Source: Agromyces terreus
Lineage (GTDB): Bacteria; Actinomycetota; Actinomycetes; Actinomycetales; Microbacteriaceae
Assembly (NCBI RefSeq): GCF_009749465.1
Contig: NZ_WBIS01000003.1
Location: 1-64,000, forward strand
Length of the DNA: 64,000 nt
Reading direction: 5' to 3'
Shown: one piece after another, positions 52,484 to 61,140 of the stretch
Layout: the number at the start of each line of letters is the position of its first letter
Position numbering within the stretch: position 1 is the first letter of the stretch
The notes under the pieces: model-generated
Databases searched by the model: none
Told to the model about the DNA's origin: nothing
Seen by the model: the letters and a program-made list of their open reading frames with translations, nothing else
Made by a program: the position numbers and the translations under genes

Positions 52484-53485
52484 ATGTCAGTTCAGAGGCG
52501 ATTCTCGAAGTTCCTCGGCCTGGCGGCCGTCGGCGCACTCACCGTCGGCCTCGCCGCGTGCTCGAGCGGCGGCGACGGCGGCTCGGAGTCGGGCGGCGAC
52601 TCGGGCGAGCTCACCACGGTCGGCTTCGTCGCGGTCGGCCCCGAGGGCGCGTGGCGCGAGGCGAACGAGACGAACATCCAGGACACCTTCACGAAGGATG
52701 CCGGGTTCGACCTCAAGTACGCTCCCGCGACCAACCTCGACCAGAAGTCGCAGATCGACGCGTTCACGTCGTTCGTCGACGAGGGCGTCGACGTGATCCT
52801 GCTCTCGGCGACCGAGGCATCCGGCTGGGAGGACTCCCTCGAGCGCGCTCAGGAGGCGGAGATCCCCGTGATCCTGCTCGACCGCGGCATCGAGCCCGAC
52901 GACACGAGCCTCTACGTCACCCGCATCGCCCCCGACAACGTCGAGGTCGCCAAGGAGGTCGGCGCCTGGGCCGTCGAGCAGTTCCCCGACGGCGGCAACT
53001 ACATCACGCTCGAGGGCCCCGCGGGCGTCGGCGTGGTGAACGAGCGCAACGAGGGCTGGAACGAGTCGGTCGAGGGTTCGGCGCTCGTGCAGGTCGCCGC
53101 GCAGACCGCCAACTGGTCGGCCGAAGAGGGCAAGAGCGTCACCGAGACGCTCCTCAAGGCCAACGGCAACGACGTGCAGCTCATCTTCGCGCAGAACGAC
53201 GAGATGGGCCTCGGCGCCGCACAGGCCGTCGAAGAGGCCGGCCTCGAGCCGGGCGTCGACGTCAAGATCGCCACGATCGACGGCACGAAGGCCGCCATGC
53301 AGGCGCTCGCCGACGGCCAGCTCAGCTACGTGCACGAGTACAACCCGCTGTTCGGCGACACCGCCCTCGACGTCGTGAACAAGACGCTCGACGGCGAGTC
53401 GGTGGACTCGTACATCATCGTCCCGAGCGAGGCGTTCGACTCGGCCGAGGCGGCGCAGGCCGTGCTCGCCGACCGCAAGTACTGA
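52484..53485 (+). CDS. ytfQ: Galactofuranose-type sugar-binding lipoprotein, YtfQ-like
   Basis: This 333-aa binding protein has lipobox LAAC after a short signal peptide. The core reads TTVGFVAVGPEGAWREANETNI, VILLSATEASGWEDSLERAQEAEIPVILLDRGI and IFAQNDEMGLGAAQAVEEAGLEPGVDVKIATIDGTKAA, matching E. coli YtfQ block for block. It likely binds galactofuranose or galactopyranose. AAGGAGGAG precedes the ATG. Upstream alpha-galactosidase and the full YtfR/T/YjfF set support galactose scavenging. Confidence 0.88.
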   Translation: MSVQRRFSKFLGLAAVGALTVGLAACSSGGDGGSESGGDSGELTTVGFVAVGPEGAWREANETNIQDTFTKDAGFDLKYAPATNLDQKSQIDAFTSFVDEGVDVILLSATEASGWEDSLERAQEAEIPVILLDRGIEPDDTSLYVTRIAPDNVEVAKEVGAWAVEQFPDGGNYITLEGPAGVGVVNERNEGWNESVEGSALVQVAAQTANWSAEEGKSVTETLLKANGNDVQLIFAQNDEMGLGAAQAVEEAGLEPGVDVKIATIDGTKAAMQALADGQLSYVHEYNPLFGDTALDVVNKTLDGESVDSYIIVPSEAFDSAEAAQAVLADRKY

Positions 53486-53529
53486 TCGGCTGAACGCGTC
53501 GTCGCCCCGGCGCGACGCGCGACGCACCC

Positions 53530-53563
53530 GGTGCGGGGCCTGCTCCTCGAGCGGCCCCGCACC
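53530..53563 (+). terminator. Intercistronic hairpin after ytfQ
   Basis: GGTGCGGGGCC (53530-53540) pairs with GGCCCCGCACC (53553-53563), 11 bp, loop 12 nt. Like the hairpins after aglE and chvE, it separates the binding-protein gene from the ATPase and permeases. Confidence 0.6.
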
Positions 53564-53618
53564 GATCCATTGAACGGCCGGCCGCGGCGAAGCGGTCGAA
53601 GCACAGGATGCGAATGCC

Positions 53619-55247
53619 ATGACCGAACCACTGCCCATCGTGGAGATGCGCGACATCTCCATCGAGTTCCCGGGCGTCAAGGCGCTGGACGGGGTGGACT
53701 TCCGCCTCTTCCAGGGCGAGGTCCACGCCCTGATGGGTGAGAACGGCGCCGGCAAGTCGACGCTGATCAAGGCCCTCACCGGCGTCTACAAGATCGACGG
53801 CGGATCGATCATCGTCGCGGGCCAGGAGCGGCAGTTCCACGGCACGCGCGACGCGCAGAGCGCCGGCGTCTCGACCGTGTACCAGGAGGTCAACCTGGTC
53901 ACGAACCTCTCGATCGGCGAGAACGTGATGCTCGGCCACGAGATCCGCGGCACATTCGGCGTCAACTGGCGTGCGACCCACGCCGCTGCGACCGACGCCC
54001 TCGCCAAGCTCGGCCTGGAGTATCTCGACACCCACAAGCCGCTGTCGACCCTCTCGATCGCCATGCAGCAGCTCGTCGCGATCAGCCGGGCGATGGCCGT
54101 CAAGGCGAAGGTGCTCATCCTCGACGAGCCCACCTCGAGCCTCGACGCGGCCGAGGTCGAGGGCCTGTTCGCCGTCATGCGGACGCTCCGCGACCAGGGC
54201 GTCGCCATCCTGTTCGTCTCCCACTTCCTCGACCAGATCTACGCGATCAGCGACCGCCTCACGATCCTCCGCAACGGCAGGTACGAGGGCGAGTACCTGA
54301 CCCGCGACCTCGATCGCCACGCCCTGATCTCGAAGATGATCGGCAAGGACCTCGGCGCGCTCTCCTCGCTCGGCGGCAACCGCCGCGTCGAGCAGCGCGA
54401 CTATGACGCCGAGGCGCCGCTCCTCGCGGCGAAGGGCCTGGGGCGCCAGGGCTCGATCGAGCCCACCGACCTCGACATCCACACGGGCGAGGTTGTCGGA
54501 TTCGCCGGGCTCCTCGGCTCGGGTCGCACCGAGCTCGCCCGGCTCCTGTACGGCGCCGATCGCGCCGGAGAAGGAGAACTGACCCTGCACGGCAAGCGGG
54601 TCGACCTCAAGAACCCCGCCGACGGCCTCGGCAAGCGCATCGCCTTCTCGACGGAGAACCGTCGCGACGAGGGCATCGTCGCCGATCTCACCGTGCGCGA
54701 GAACATGATCCTCGCGATCCAGGCCGAACGCGGCTGGGCCCGGCCGATCCCGCGCAAGGAGCAGGACGAGCTCGTCGAGAAGTACATCACCGCGCTCAAC
54801 GTGCGGCCCGCCGACCCCAACCGGCTCATCAAGAACCTCTCCGGCGGCAACCAGCAGAAGGTGCTGCTCGGCCGCTGGCTCGCGACGAAGCCCGAGCTCC
54901 TGATCCTCGACGAGCCGACGCGCGGCATCGACGTCGGGGCGAAGGCCGAGATCCAGGAGGCGGTGGCCCAGCTCGCCGAGGACGGCGTGTCGGTCGTGTT
55001 CATCTCCTCCGAGCTGGAGGAGGTCGTTCGGCTCAGCGAGCGCATCGTCGTCCTGAAGGACCACCAGAAGATCGGCGAGATCGTCAACGGCCCGGGCGTC
55101 ACGGCCCAGCAGATCGTCGACGTGATCGCGGCGCACGGTGTCGCGGCGGCCGCCGAGAGTGACATCATCGATGCCGAGGCGGACGTCGAGCCGTCCAACG
55201 ACCCGGACACCGCGCATACGCCCGCTTCGGCGGAGGAGGAATCATGA
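53619..55247 (+). CDS. ytfR: Sugar ABC transporter ATPase, YtfR-like
   Basis: This 542-aa ATPase has two domains: Walker [10 protein letters not shown] (40-48), Walker [13 protein letters not shown] in domain 1; [18 protein letters not shown] and [14 protein letters not shown] in domain 2. The C-terminal 35 residues are an acidic tail. It powers uptake through the two following permeases. The ATG at 53619 overlaps nothing upstream and is preceded by ACAGGA. Its stop overlaps the next start (ATGA). Confidence 0.92.
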   Translation: MTEPLPIVEMRDISIEFPGVKALDGVDFRLFQGEVHALMGENGAGKSTLIKALTGVYKIDGGSIIVAGQERQFHGTRDAQSAGVSTVYQEVNLVTNLSIGENVMLGHEIRGTFGVNWRATHAAATDALAKLGLEYLDTHKPLSTLSIAMQQLVAISRAMAVKAKVLILDEPTSSLDAAEVEGLFAVMRTLRDQGVAILFVSHFLDQIYAISDRLTILRNGRYEGEYLTRDLDRHALISKMIGKDLGALSSLGGNRRVEQRDYDAEAPLLAAKGLGRQGSIEPTDLDIHTGEVVGFAGLLGSGRTELARLLYGADRAGEGELTLHGKRVDLKNPADGLGKRIAFSTENRRDEGIVADLTVRENMILAIQAERGWARPIPRKEQDELVEKYITALNVRPADPNRLIKNLSGGNQQKVLLGRWLATKPELLILDEPTRGIDVGAKAEIQEAVAQLAEDGVSVVFISSELEEVVRLSERIVVLKDHQKIGEIVNGPGVTAQQIVDVIAAHGVAAAAESDIIDAEADVEPSNDPDTAHTPASAEEES

Positions 55248-56332
55248 GCACCGCTGCTCGAACGACCTGGCTGCGCGAGCTCATCCGCAAGCCGTTCTTC
55301 TGGGGAGTGATCGCGATCTTCGCGCTCCTCGCCCTGAACGTCATCAAGGACCCGAACTATCTGGCCCTGTCGGTCAACCCGGTCAACGGCAACCTCGTGG
55401 GCAACGTCGTCGACATCCTCCGGGCGTCGGCCCCGATCCTGATGATCGCCGTCGGCATGTCGCTCGTCATCGCGACGGGCGGCATCGACCTCTCGGTCGG
55501 CTCCGTGATGGCGGTCTCGGGCGCGGTCGCGATGGTGTTCATGAAGGATGCCGGTCAGTCCGGCTCCGTCGGCGTCGCGCTCGGCGCCATCGGGCTCGCC
55601 CTCCTCGTGAGCGCGATCCTGGGAGCCATCAACGGCGTGCTCGTCGCCTACATCGGCCTGCAGCCGTTCATCAGCACCCTGATCATGATGCTCGCCGGGC
55701 GAGGCATCGCGAAGGTCATCACCGAGGGCCAGAACACCTCGGCCACGAACGACCCGTTCCGGTGGATCGCGAACGGCTTCGTCATCGGCCTTCCCGTCGT
55801 GTTCCTCTTCGCGATCATCATCGTGATCATCGTCGGACTCGTCGTGCGCCGCAGCGCCCTCGGCCTCATGATCGAGGCGATCGGCATCAACCCGAAGGCG
55901 AGCCGCATGGCCGGCATCAAGCCGACCGGGCTGCTGCTGACCGTCTACATCCTGAGCGCCGTGCTCGCGGGCGTGGCCGGCATCATGTCGGTCGGCACGG
56001 TGATGACCGTCGACGTCTCGCGTACGGGCTACCAGATGGAACTCGACGCGATCCTCGCGGTCGTGATCGGCGGAACCTCCCTCGCCGGCGGCAAGTTCTC
56101 GATCGGCGGCGCGGTCGTCGGCGCACTGCTCATCGCGACGCTCGACAAGACCATCGTGTTCCTCGGCATCTCGTCGTCGGCCACGCCCGCCTTCAAGGCG
56201 ATCGTGATCGTCGTGCTCTGCCTGCTGCAGTCCGATCGGGTGCGCGGCTGGTTCGTGCAACGACGCAAGCCCCCGATGCTGCGAACCCCGTCACTCCCCG
56301 CCGAGCCGAAGAAGCAGGAGGTGTCGGCATGA
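55244..56332 (+). CDS. ytfT: Sugar ABC transporter permease, YtfT-like
   Basis: This 362-aa CUT2-family permease shows GGIDLSVGSVMAVSGAVAMVF, INPKASRMAGIKPTGLLLTVYILSAVLAGVAGI and a C-terminal LQSDRVRGWFVQRRKPP, as in YtfT. It starts inside the ytfR stop and its own stop overlaps yjfF, so ATPase and both permeases are translationally coupled. It should pair with YjfF as a heterodimer. Confidence 0.9.
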   Translation: MSTAARTTWLRELIRKPFFWGVIAIFALLALNVIKDPNYLALSVNPVNGNLVGNVVDILRASAPILMIAVGMSLVIATGGIDLSVGSVMAVSGAVAMVFMKDAGQSGSVGVALGAIGLALLVSAILGAINGVLVAYIGLQPFISTLIMMLAGRGIAKVITEGQNTSATNDPFRWIANGFVIGLPVVFLFAIIIVIIVGLVVRRSALGLMIEAIGINPKASRMAGIKPTGLLLTVYILSAVLAGVAGIMSVGTVMTVDVSRTGYQMELDAILAVVIGGTSLAGGKFSIGGAVVGALLIATLDKTIVFLGISSSATPAFKAIVIVVLCLLQSDRVRGWFVQRRKPPMLRTPSLPAEPKKQEVSA

Positions 56333-57393
56333 CCATCGTGCAGAACCCCCAGGCCCCCCAGACCGGCGCGGCCGATGCCGAATCCGGATTCGCGAAGCTG
56401 ATGTCCCGCGTGAAGCGGGTCATCGCCTCGAACCCGTCGGTGCTGCCCACGGTCGCGGCCATCGTGATCTTCATCGGCATGGTGGTCTACGGCGAGGTGG
56501 CCTACGGCCGCATCGTGCAGTACAACACGCTGTCGAACCTCTTCATCAACAACGCGCACCTGATCATCCTCGCGGTGGCGATGACGTTCGTGATCCTGAC
56601 CGGCGGCATCGACCTCTCGGTCGGCTCGGTCATCGCGTTGTCGAGCGTGGCGGGCGTGATGCTCGCGAACGCCGGCTGGGACCCGATGGTCGTGATCGTC
56701 CTCATGATCCTCATCGGCACGGCGATGGGCCTCGCGAGCGGCATCCTGATCCAGTACTTCAACGTCCAGCCGTTCATCGCGACGCTCGCGATGATGTTCC
56801 TCGGACGCGGTCTCGCCGCGTTGCTGAGCACCCAGCCCGAGCGACTGGCCGACGACTCGCCGATCCTCTGGCTCGGCGAGCAGTTCAAGGTCATCGACGG
56901 CGAGAAGGTCAACGACGTCGTCATCACGCCAGGGGTGATCATCGCCCTGCTCGTCGTGCTGATCGCGTTCTTCGTGCTGCACCGCACCCGCACCGGGCGC
57001 ACGGTGTACGCGATCGGCGGATCCGAGAGCTCTTCGGCGCTCATGGGACTCGCGGTCCCGCGCACGAAGGTGCTCGTCTACGTGATCAGCGGAACGCTCT
57101 CGGGCGTCGCCGCCGTGGTGTACACCTCGCGACTCGGCATCGCGCAGAACATCACCGGCATCGGATGGGAACTCGACGCCATCGCGGCGACGGTCATCGG
57201 CGGCACGCTCCTGACGGGCGGGTACGGCTACGTGCTGGGCTCGGTGGTGGGCGCCCTGGTGCTCGGCCTCATGAACGTGCTCATCACGCGCGACGGCGGC
57301 ATCCCGCCCGAGATGACGACGATCATCACCGGCGGCATCCTGCTGATCTTCGTGCTGCTGCAGCGCGCGGTGACGTCGAAGCGGCGCACGTAG
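56329..57393 (+). CDS. yjfF: Sugar ABC transporter permease, YjfF-like
   Basis: This 354-aa second CUT2 permease has RIVQYNTLSNLFINNAHLIILAVAMTFVILTGGIDLSVGS and YAIGGSESSSALMGLAVPRTKVLVYVISG, the YjfF pattern. CAGGAGG precedes the ATG at 56329 (4-bp overlap with ytfT). It is the last gene of the operon, followed within 35 nt by a strong terminator. Confidence 0.92.
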   Translation: MTIVQNPQAPQTGAADAESGFAKLMSRVKRVIASNPSVLPTVAAIVIFIGMVVYGEVAYGRIVQYNTLSNLFINNAHLIILAVAMTFVILTGGIDLSVGSVIALSSVAGVMLANAGWDPMVVIVLMILIGTAMGLASGILIQYFNVQPFIATLAMMFLGRGLAALLSTQPERLADDSPILWLGEQFKVIDGEKVNDVVITPGVIIALLVVLIAFFVLHRTRTGRTVYAIGGSESSSALMGLAVPRTKVLVYVISGTLSGVAAVVYTSRLGIAQNITGIGWELDAIAATVIGGTLLTGGYGYVLGSVVGALVLGLMNVLITRDGGIPPEMTTIITGGILLIFVLLQRAVTSKRRT

Positions 57394-57424
57394 GGGACTC
57401 GCGCCGCCGTGTCCGGGGGGACGC

Positions 57425-57458
57425 CGAGGGTCGGATGCCGCGAGGCATCCGGCCCTCG
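57425..57458. terminator. GNRA-looped terminator after yjfF
   Basis: CGAGGGTCGGATGCC (57425-57439) pairs with GGCATCCGGCCCTCG (57444-57458), one U-G pair, loop GCGA. It is almost the same sequence as the terminator at 49498-49531. Confidence 0.8.
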
Positions 57459-57525
57459 ACCGTGTCGGACGCGAGTCCGGTGGTGTAGAACTGACTGCAT
57501 CGCGAACCGGGGTGAGGGGAATCGC

Positions 57526-57687
57526 ATGACGGAATCAGGGTCCGAGCACCAGATCTCGCATCGGCGCTTCGACGAGCTCAAGGCGGCGTACTGCCGCAGG
57601 TGCGGGCTGCCGGTCTCGCCCTCCGAGCTCCACCTCCACGACCACGACGACGAACCGGCCGATGACATCGCGGGTGCCGCGGACTAG
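57526..57687 (+). CDS. Small CxxC protein
   Basis: This 53-aa frame begins with ATG after GAGGGGAA. It contains YCRRCGLPVSPSELHLHDHDDE: one CxxC followed by a His/Asp cluster that could complete a metal site. It lies in front of the fatty-acid methylation pair but is separately promoted (TAGAAC at 57485). Too short for a family assignment; the ribosome site, composition and motif make it a believable gene. Confidence 0.6.
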   Translation: MTESGSEHQISHRRFDELKAAYCRRCGLPVSPSELHLHDHDDEPADDIAGAAD

Positions 57688-57696
57688 CGTGGCGTC

Positions 57697-59076
57697 GTGT
57701 CCGCGTCAACGATCGACGCACGTACCGCTCACGCCGCCGGCGTCGAACGCCTGCTCGCGAGCTACCGCTCCCTGCCCGCCGACGCCTCGGTGCGGCTCGC
57801 GAAGCGCACCTCGAACCTCTTCCGGACCCGCGCGAAGACGGATGCCTCCGGGCTCGACACCTCCGGCCTGACCGGGGTGATCTCGGTCGACGCGGGGGCG
57901 CGCACCGCCGACGTCGAGGGCATGTGCACCTACGAGGACCTCGTCGACGCGACCCTGCCGTTCGGTTTGGCGCCGCTCGTCGTCCCGCAGCTGAAGACCA
58001 TCACGCTCGGCGGCGCGGTGACCGGCCTCGGCATCGAGTCGACGTCGTTCCGCAACGGGCTGCCGCACGAGTCGGTGCTCGAGATGGACGTGCTCACCGG
58101 CGACGGCGAGATCGTCACGGCGTCGCCGATCGAGCACGCCGACCTGTTCCGCGCCTTCCCGAACTCGTACGGCACGCTCGGGTACGCGGTGCGGCTGCGC
58201 ATCGAGCTCGAGCCGGTCGAGCCGTTCGTCGCGCTCACGCACCTGCGATTCCACGACCTCGACGAGCTCGTGGCGACGATGGGCGGCATCGTCGAGACCG
58301 GGGCGTTCGAGGGCGCACGCGTCGACTACCTCGACGGCGTCGTGTTCGGCCGCGACGAGGGCTACCTCTGCCTCGGCGCGAAGACCGCGGCATCCGGACC
58401 CGTCGGCGACGGCACCGGACGGCGCATCTACTACCGCTCCATCCAGCACGCGGCGGGGGCGAAGCGCGACCGGCTCACCGCGCACGACTACCTCTGGCGG
58501 TGGGATGCCGACTGGTTCTGGTGCTCGCAGGCGTTCGGCGCGCAGCATCCGCTCGTTCGCAGGCTCTGGCCCCGTCGGTTGCTCCGCAGTCGCTCCTACG
58601 CGACCCTCATGCGGCTCGAACGGCGGTACGGCATCGGCGACCGGCTCGAGTGGCTGAAGGGGCGGCCCGCCCGCGAACGCGTCATCCAGGACGTCGAGGT
58701 GCCGATCGGGCGGTGCACCGAGTTCCTCGACTGGTTCCTCGAGCACGTGCCGATCGAGCCGATCTGGCTCTGCCCGCTGCGGCTGCGCGGCGATGACGCC
58801 TGGCCGCTGTACCCGCTCGAGCCGCGCAGCACCTACGTCAACGTCGGCTTCTGGTCGACGGTGCCGGTGGGCGCGACCGAGGGGGAGACGAACCGTCGCA
58901 TCGAGCGCGAGGTCGCCGCCCTCGACGGGCACAAGTCGCTCTACTCCGACGCGTTCTACGGGCGCGAGGAGTTCGACGCGCTCTACGGCGGCGACGCCTA
59001 CCGCGCCGTGAAGCGGCGCTACGACCCCGACTCCCGACTGCTCGATCTCTACGCGAAGGCGGTGCAACGACGATGA
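57697..59076 (+). CDS. tmsA: FAD-dependent oxidoreductase, TmsA/BfaA-like
   Basis: This 459-aa protein of the VAO/DHCR24-like flavoprotein family has an FAD-binding segment with VVPQLKTITLGGAVTGLGIESTSFRNGLPHESV and FRAFPNSYGTLGYAVRLRIELEP. It is coupled by ATGA to a cyclopropane-synthase-like methyltransferase. This pairing is the known arrangement for 10-methyl-branched (tuberculostearic) fatty acids, where the flavoprotein reduces the methylene intermediate. The GTG lies exactly 6 nt after TAGCGT, so it is probably leaderless. The third tms gene is not seen here. Confidence 0.8.
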   Translation: MSASTIDARTAHAAGVERLLASYRSLPADASVRLAKRTSNLFRTRAKTDASGLDTSGLTGVISVDAGARTADVEGMCTYEDLVDATLPFGLAPLVVPQLKTITLGGAVTGLGIESTSFRNGLPHESVLEMDVLTGDGEIVTASPIEHADLFRAFPNSYGTLGYAVRLRIELEPVEPFVALTHLRFHDLDELVATMGGIVETGAFEGARVDYLDGVVFGRDEGYLCLGAKTAASGPVGDGTGRRIYYRSIQHAAGAKRDRLTAHDYLWRWDADWFWCSQAFGAQHPLVRRLWPRRLLRSRSYATLMRLERRYGIGDRLEWLKGRPARERVIQDVEVPIGRCTEFLDWFLEHVPIEPIWLCPLRLRGDDAWPLYPLEPRSTYVNVGFWSTVPVGATEGETNRRIEREVAALDGHKSLYSDAFYGREEFDALYGGDAYRAVKRRYDPDSRLLDLYAKAVQRR

Positions 59077-60434
59077 CGACGACCAGGGGCGCTTCGACCG
59101 GACATCCGGCATCTCCCGATCCGGCACGGGGGGCGGATGCCTCGGGCGGGCCCGAACCGGGCCGGCTCACGCTCGCGCAGATCCTCGAGATCCTCGCGGG
59201 CGGCCGGCTCCCGCTGCGGTTCACCGCCTACGACGGCAGTTCGGCGGGACCGATCGACGCGCCGATCGGGATCGAGCTGAAGACGCCGCGCGGCACGACC
59301 TACGTCGCGACCGGGCGCGGCGACCTCGGCCTCGCGCGCGCCTACATCGCGGGCGACCTCGAGATCCACGGCGTGCACCCGGGCGACCCGTACGAGCTGC
59401 TGAAGGCGCTCGCGGACGAGCTCGTCTTCAAGCTGCCGCCGCCCAAGCTCATGGCCCAGGTCGTGCGCTCCATCGGCGTGGAGCACCTGCGCCCGATCGC
59501 GCCGCCGCCGCAGGAGGTGCCGCCCAGATGGCGCCGGGTCGCCGAGGGCCTGCGGCACAGCAAGTCGCGCGACGCGGAGGCGATCCACCACCACTACGAC
59601 GTGTCGAACACCTTCTACGAGTGGGTGCTCGGGCCCTCGATGACGTACACGTGCGCGTGCTATCCGAGCCTCGACGCCACGCTCGACGCGGCGCAGGAGA
59701 ACAAGTACCGGCTCGTGTTCGAGAAGCTGCGGCTGAAGCCCGGCGACCGGCTGCTCGACGTGGGCTGCGGCTGGGGCGGCATGGTGCGCTACGCCGCCCG
59801 CCGCGGGGTGCGGGCCCTCGGCGTCACCCTGTCGGAGCAGCAGACGGCGTGGGCGAAGCACGCGATCCACGAGGAGGGTCTCGGCGATCTCGCCGAGGTG
59901 CGCTACGGCGACTACCGCGACATCCGCGAGGGCGGATTCGACGCGGTGTCCTCGATCGGGCTGCTCGAGCACATCGGGGTGAGGAACTACGCCGCCTACT
60001 TCCGTTTCCTGGAGTCGAGGCTGCGCCCCGGCGGCCTGCTGCTGAACCACTGCATCACCCGCCCCGACAACACCTCGCAGCCCTCGGCGCGCGGATTCAT
60101 CGACCGGTACGTCTTCCCCGACGGGGAGCTGACGGGCTCCGGCCGCATCATCCGCGAGGCGCAGGACGTCGGATTCGAGGTGCTGCACGAGGAGAACCTG
60201 CGCGACCACTATGCGCTCACCCTGCGCGACTGGTGCGCGAACCTCGTCGAGCACTGGGACGACGCGGTCGCCGAGGTGGGGCTGCCCACCGCGAAGGTCT
60301 GGGGGCTCTACATGGCGGGCTCGCGGCTCGCGTTCGAGACCGGCGGGATCCAGCTGCACCAGGTGCTGGCCGTGCGGCCCGACGAGCACGGCGGCAACGG
60401 CGGGCTGCCGCTGCGTTCGTGGTGGGTCGCGTAG
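59073..60434 (+). CDS. tmsB: Fatty-acid methyltransferase, TmsB/BfaB-like (cyclopropane-synthase family)
   Basis: This 453-aa SAM-dependent methyltransferase has an N-terminal lipid-binding-type domain (about 30-150). The methyltransferase core has HHHYDVSNTFYEWVLGPSMTYTCA (173-196), motif I LLDVGCGWGG (227-236), VTLSEQQ and SIGLLEHIG, all standard for the cyclopropane fatty-acid synthase family. Coupled to the flavoprotein it should methylenate oleoyl chains of membrane lipids. A plain cyclopropane synthase is the alternative. A GNRA-loop hairpin follows. Confidence 0.82.
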   Translation: MTTTRGASTGHPASPDPARGADASGGPEPGRLTLAQILEILAGGRLPLRFTAYDGSSAGPIDAPIGIELKTPRGTTYVATGRGDLGLARAYIAGDLEIHGVHPGDPYELLKALADELVFKLPPPKLMAQVVRSIGVEHLRPIAPPPQEVPPRWRRVAEGLRHSKSRDAEAIHHHYDVSNTFYEWVLGPSMTYTCACYPSLDATLDAAQENKYRLVFEKLRLKPGDRLLDVGCGWGGMVRYAARRGVRALGVTLSEQQTAWAKHAIHEEGLGDLAEVRYGDYRDIREGGFDAVSSIGLLEHIGVRNYAAYFRFLESRLRPGGLLLNHCITRPDNTSQPSARGFIDRYVFPDGELTGSGRIIREAQDVGFEVLHEENLRDHYALTLRDWCANLVEHWDDAVAEVGLPTAKVWGLYMAGSRLAFETGGIQLHQVLAVRPDEHGGNGGLPLRSWWVA

Positions 60435-60453
60435 CGCGGGGCGGATGAAGCAG

Positions 60454-60475
60454 GGCGGATGCCGCGAGGCATCCG
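60454..60475. terminator. GNRA-looped bidirectional terminator
   Basis: GCGGATGCC (60454-60462), loop GCGA, GGCATCCGC (60467-60475). It lies 20 nt after tmsB and 5 nt from the convergent stop of the next gene. Confidence 0.7.
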
Positions 60476-60479
60476 CTGT

Positions 60480-60959
60480 TCAGAGCGTGACGGTCTCGTT
60501 CTCGCCGCCCTCGTAGCGCTCGCCGGTCGCCTTCGCCTTGACGAAGCTGATCAGCGTCGCGAGGCGTCCGCCCGGGCTGTCCCAGTACTCGCCCGACTCG
60601 GCGGTGACCTTGATGAGGATCGCGTTCGGGCTCTGCGGGCCGTCGGGCAGCCATGCCTCGACCGCGGCGTCCCACAGCTCGTCCTTGCGCGCCGCATCGT
60701 CGACGAGCTCTGCGACGCCCGCGAAGGAGACGAAGGTCGAGCCCGAGTTCAGGGTCACGCCCACGTTCGCGTTCGCCGAGATCTCGCTCGCGTCGCGCGA
60801 GTCGCGTTCGGCGAAGTACCAGATCTCGCCGTCGTCGGTCACCTCGCGGGGCGACATCGGGCGGGAGACCAGCCTGCCGTCGTCGGTCACGGTGGTCAGC
60901 CAGCCGAACGGGATGCCGCGCGCGAGTTCGATGATCTTCTGCTGCTCGGTGCCGGGCAT
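60480..60959 (-). CDS. Pyridoxamine-5'-phosphate-oxidase-like general stress protein
   Basis: This 159-aa split-barrel FMN-binding protein has WLTTVTDDGRLVSRPMSPREVTDDGEIWYFAERDSRDASEI, the YzzA/general-stress-protein-26 pattern, and LIKVTAESGEYWDSPGGRLATL near the end. AAGGAGG precedes the ATG at 60959; the much longer frame upstream is rejected. The function is probably flavin-linked stress response. Confidence 0.88.
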   Translation of the reverse strand: MPGTEQQKIIELARGIPFGWLTTVTDDGRLVSRPMSPREVTDDGEIWYFAERDSRDASEISANANVGVTLNSGSTFVSFAGVAELVDDAARKDELWDAAVEAWLPDGPQSPNAILIKVTAESGEYWDSPGGRLATLISFVKAKATGERYEGGENETVTL

Positions 60960-61104
60960 GGGTCCTCCTTCGATTCGTCGTACGGTTCCGACGCTAGGCG
61001 GGCGGAGATCCGGTCGAAAGGGATTGACTTCACAGGCGGATGCACGGGCGCCTGCGCCGTCGACGACCTCGATGCCGGCGTGCCGGCGCGGCATCCGGGG
61101 CCGG

Positions 61105-61110
61105 TAGAAT
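61105..61110 (+). promoter_or_regulatory. Candidate -10 element of the helicase gene
   Basis: TAGAAT, about 30 nt before the supposed ATC start, would give a leader containing GAGGGG. Its TAG is also an in-frame stop, setting the upstream limit of the helicase frame. Confidence 0.5.
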
Positions 61111-61140
61111 CGACGGTTCCGCCGCACGAGGGGTACCGAC

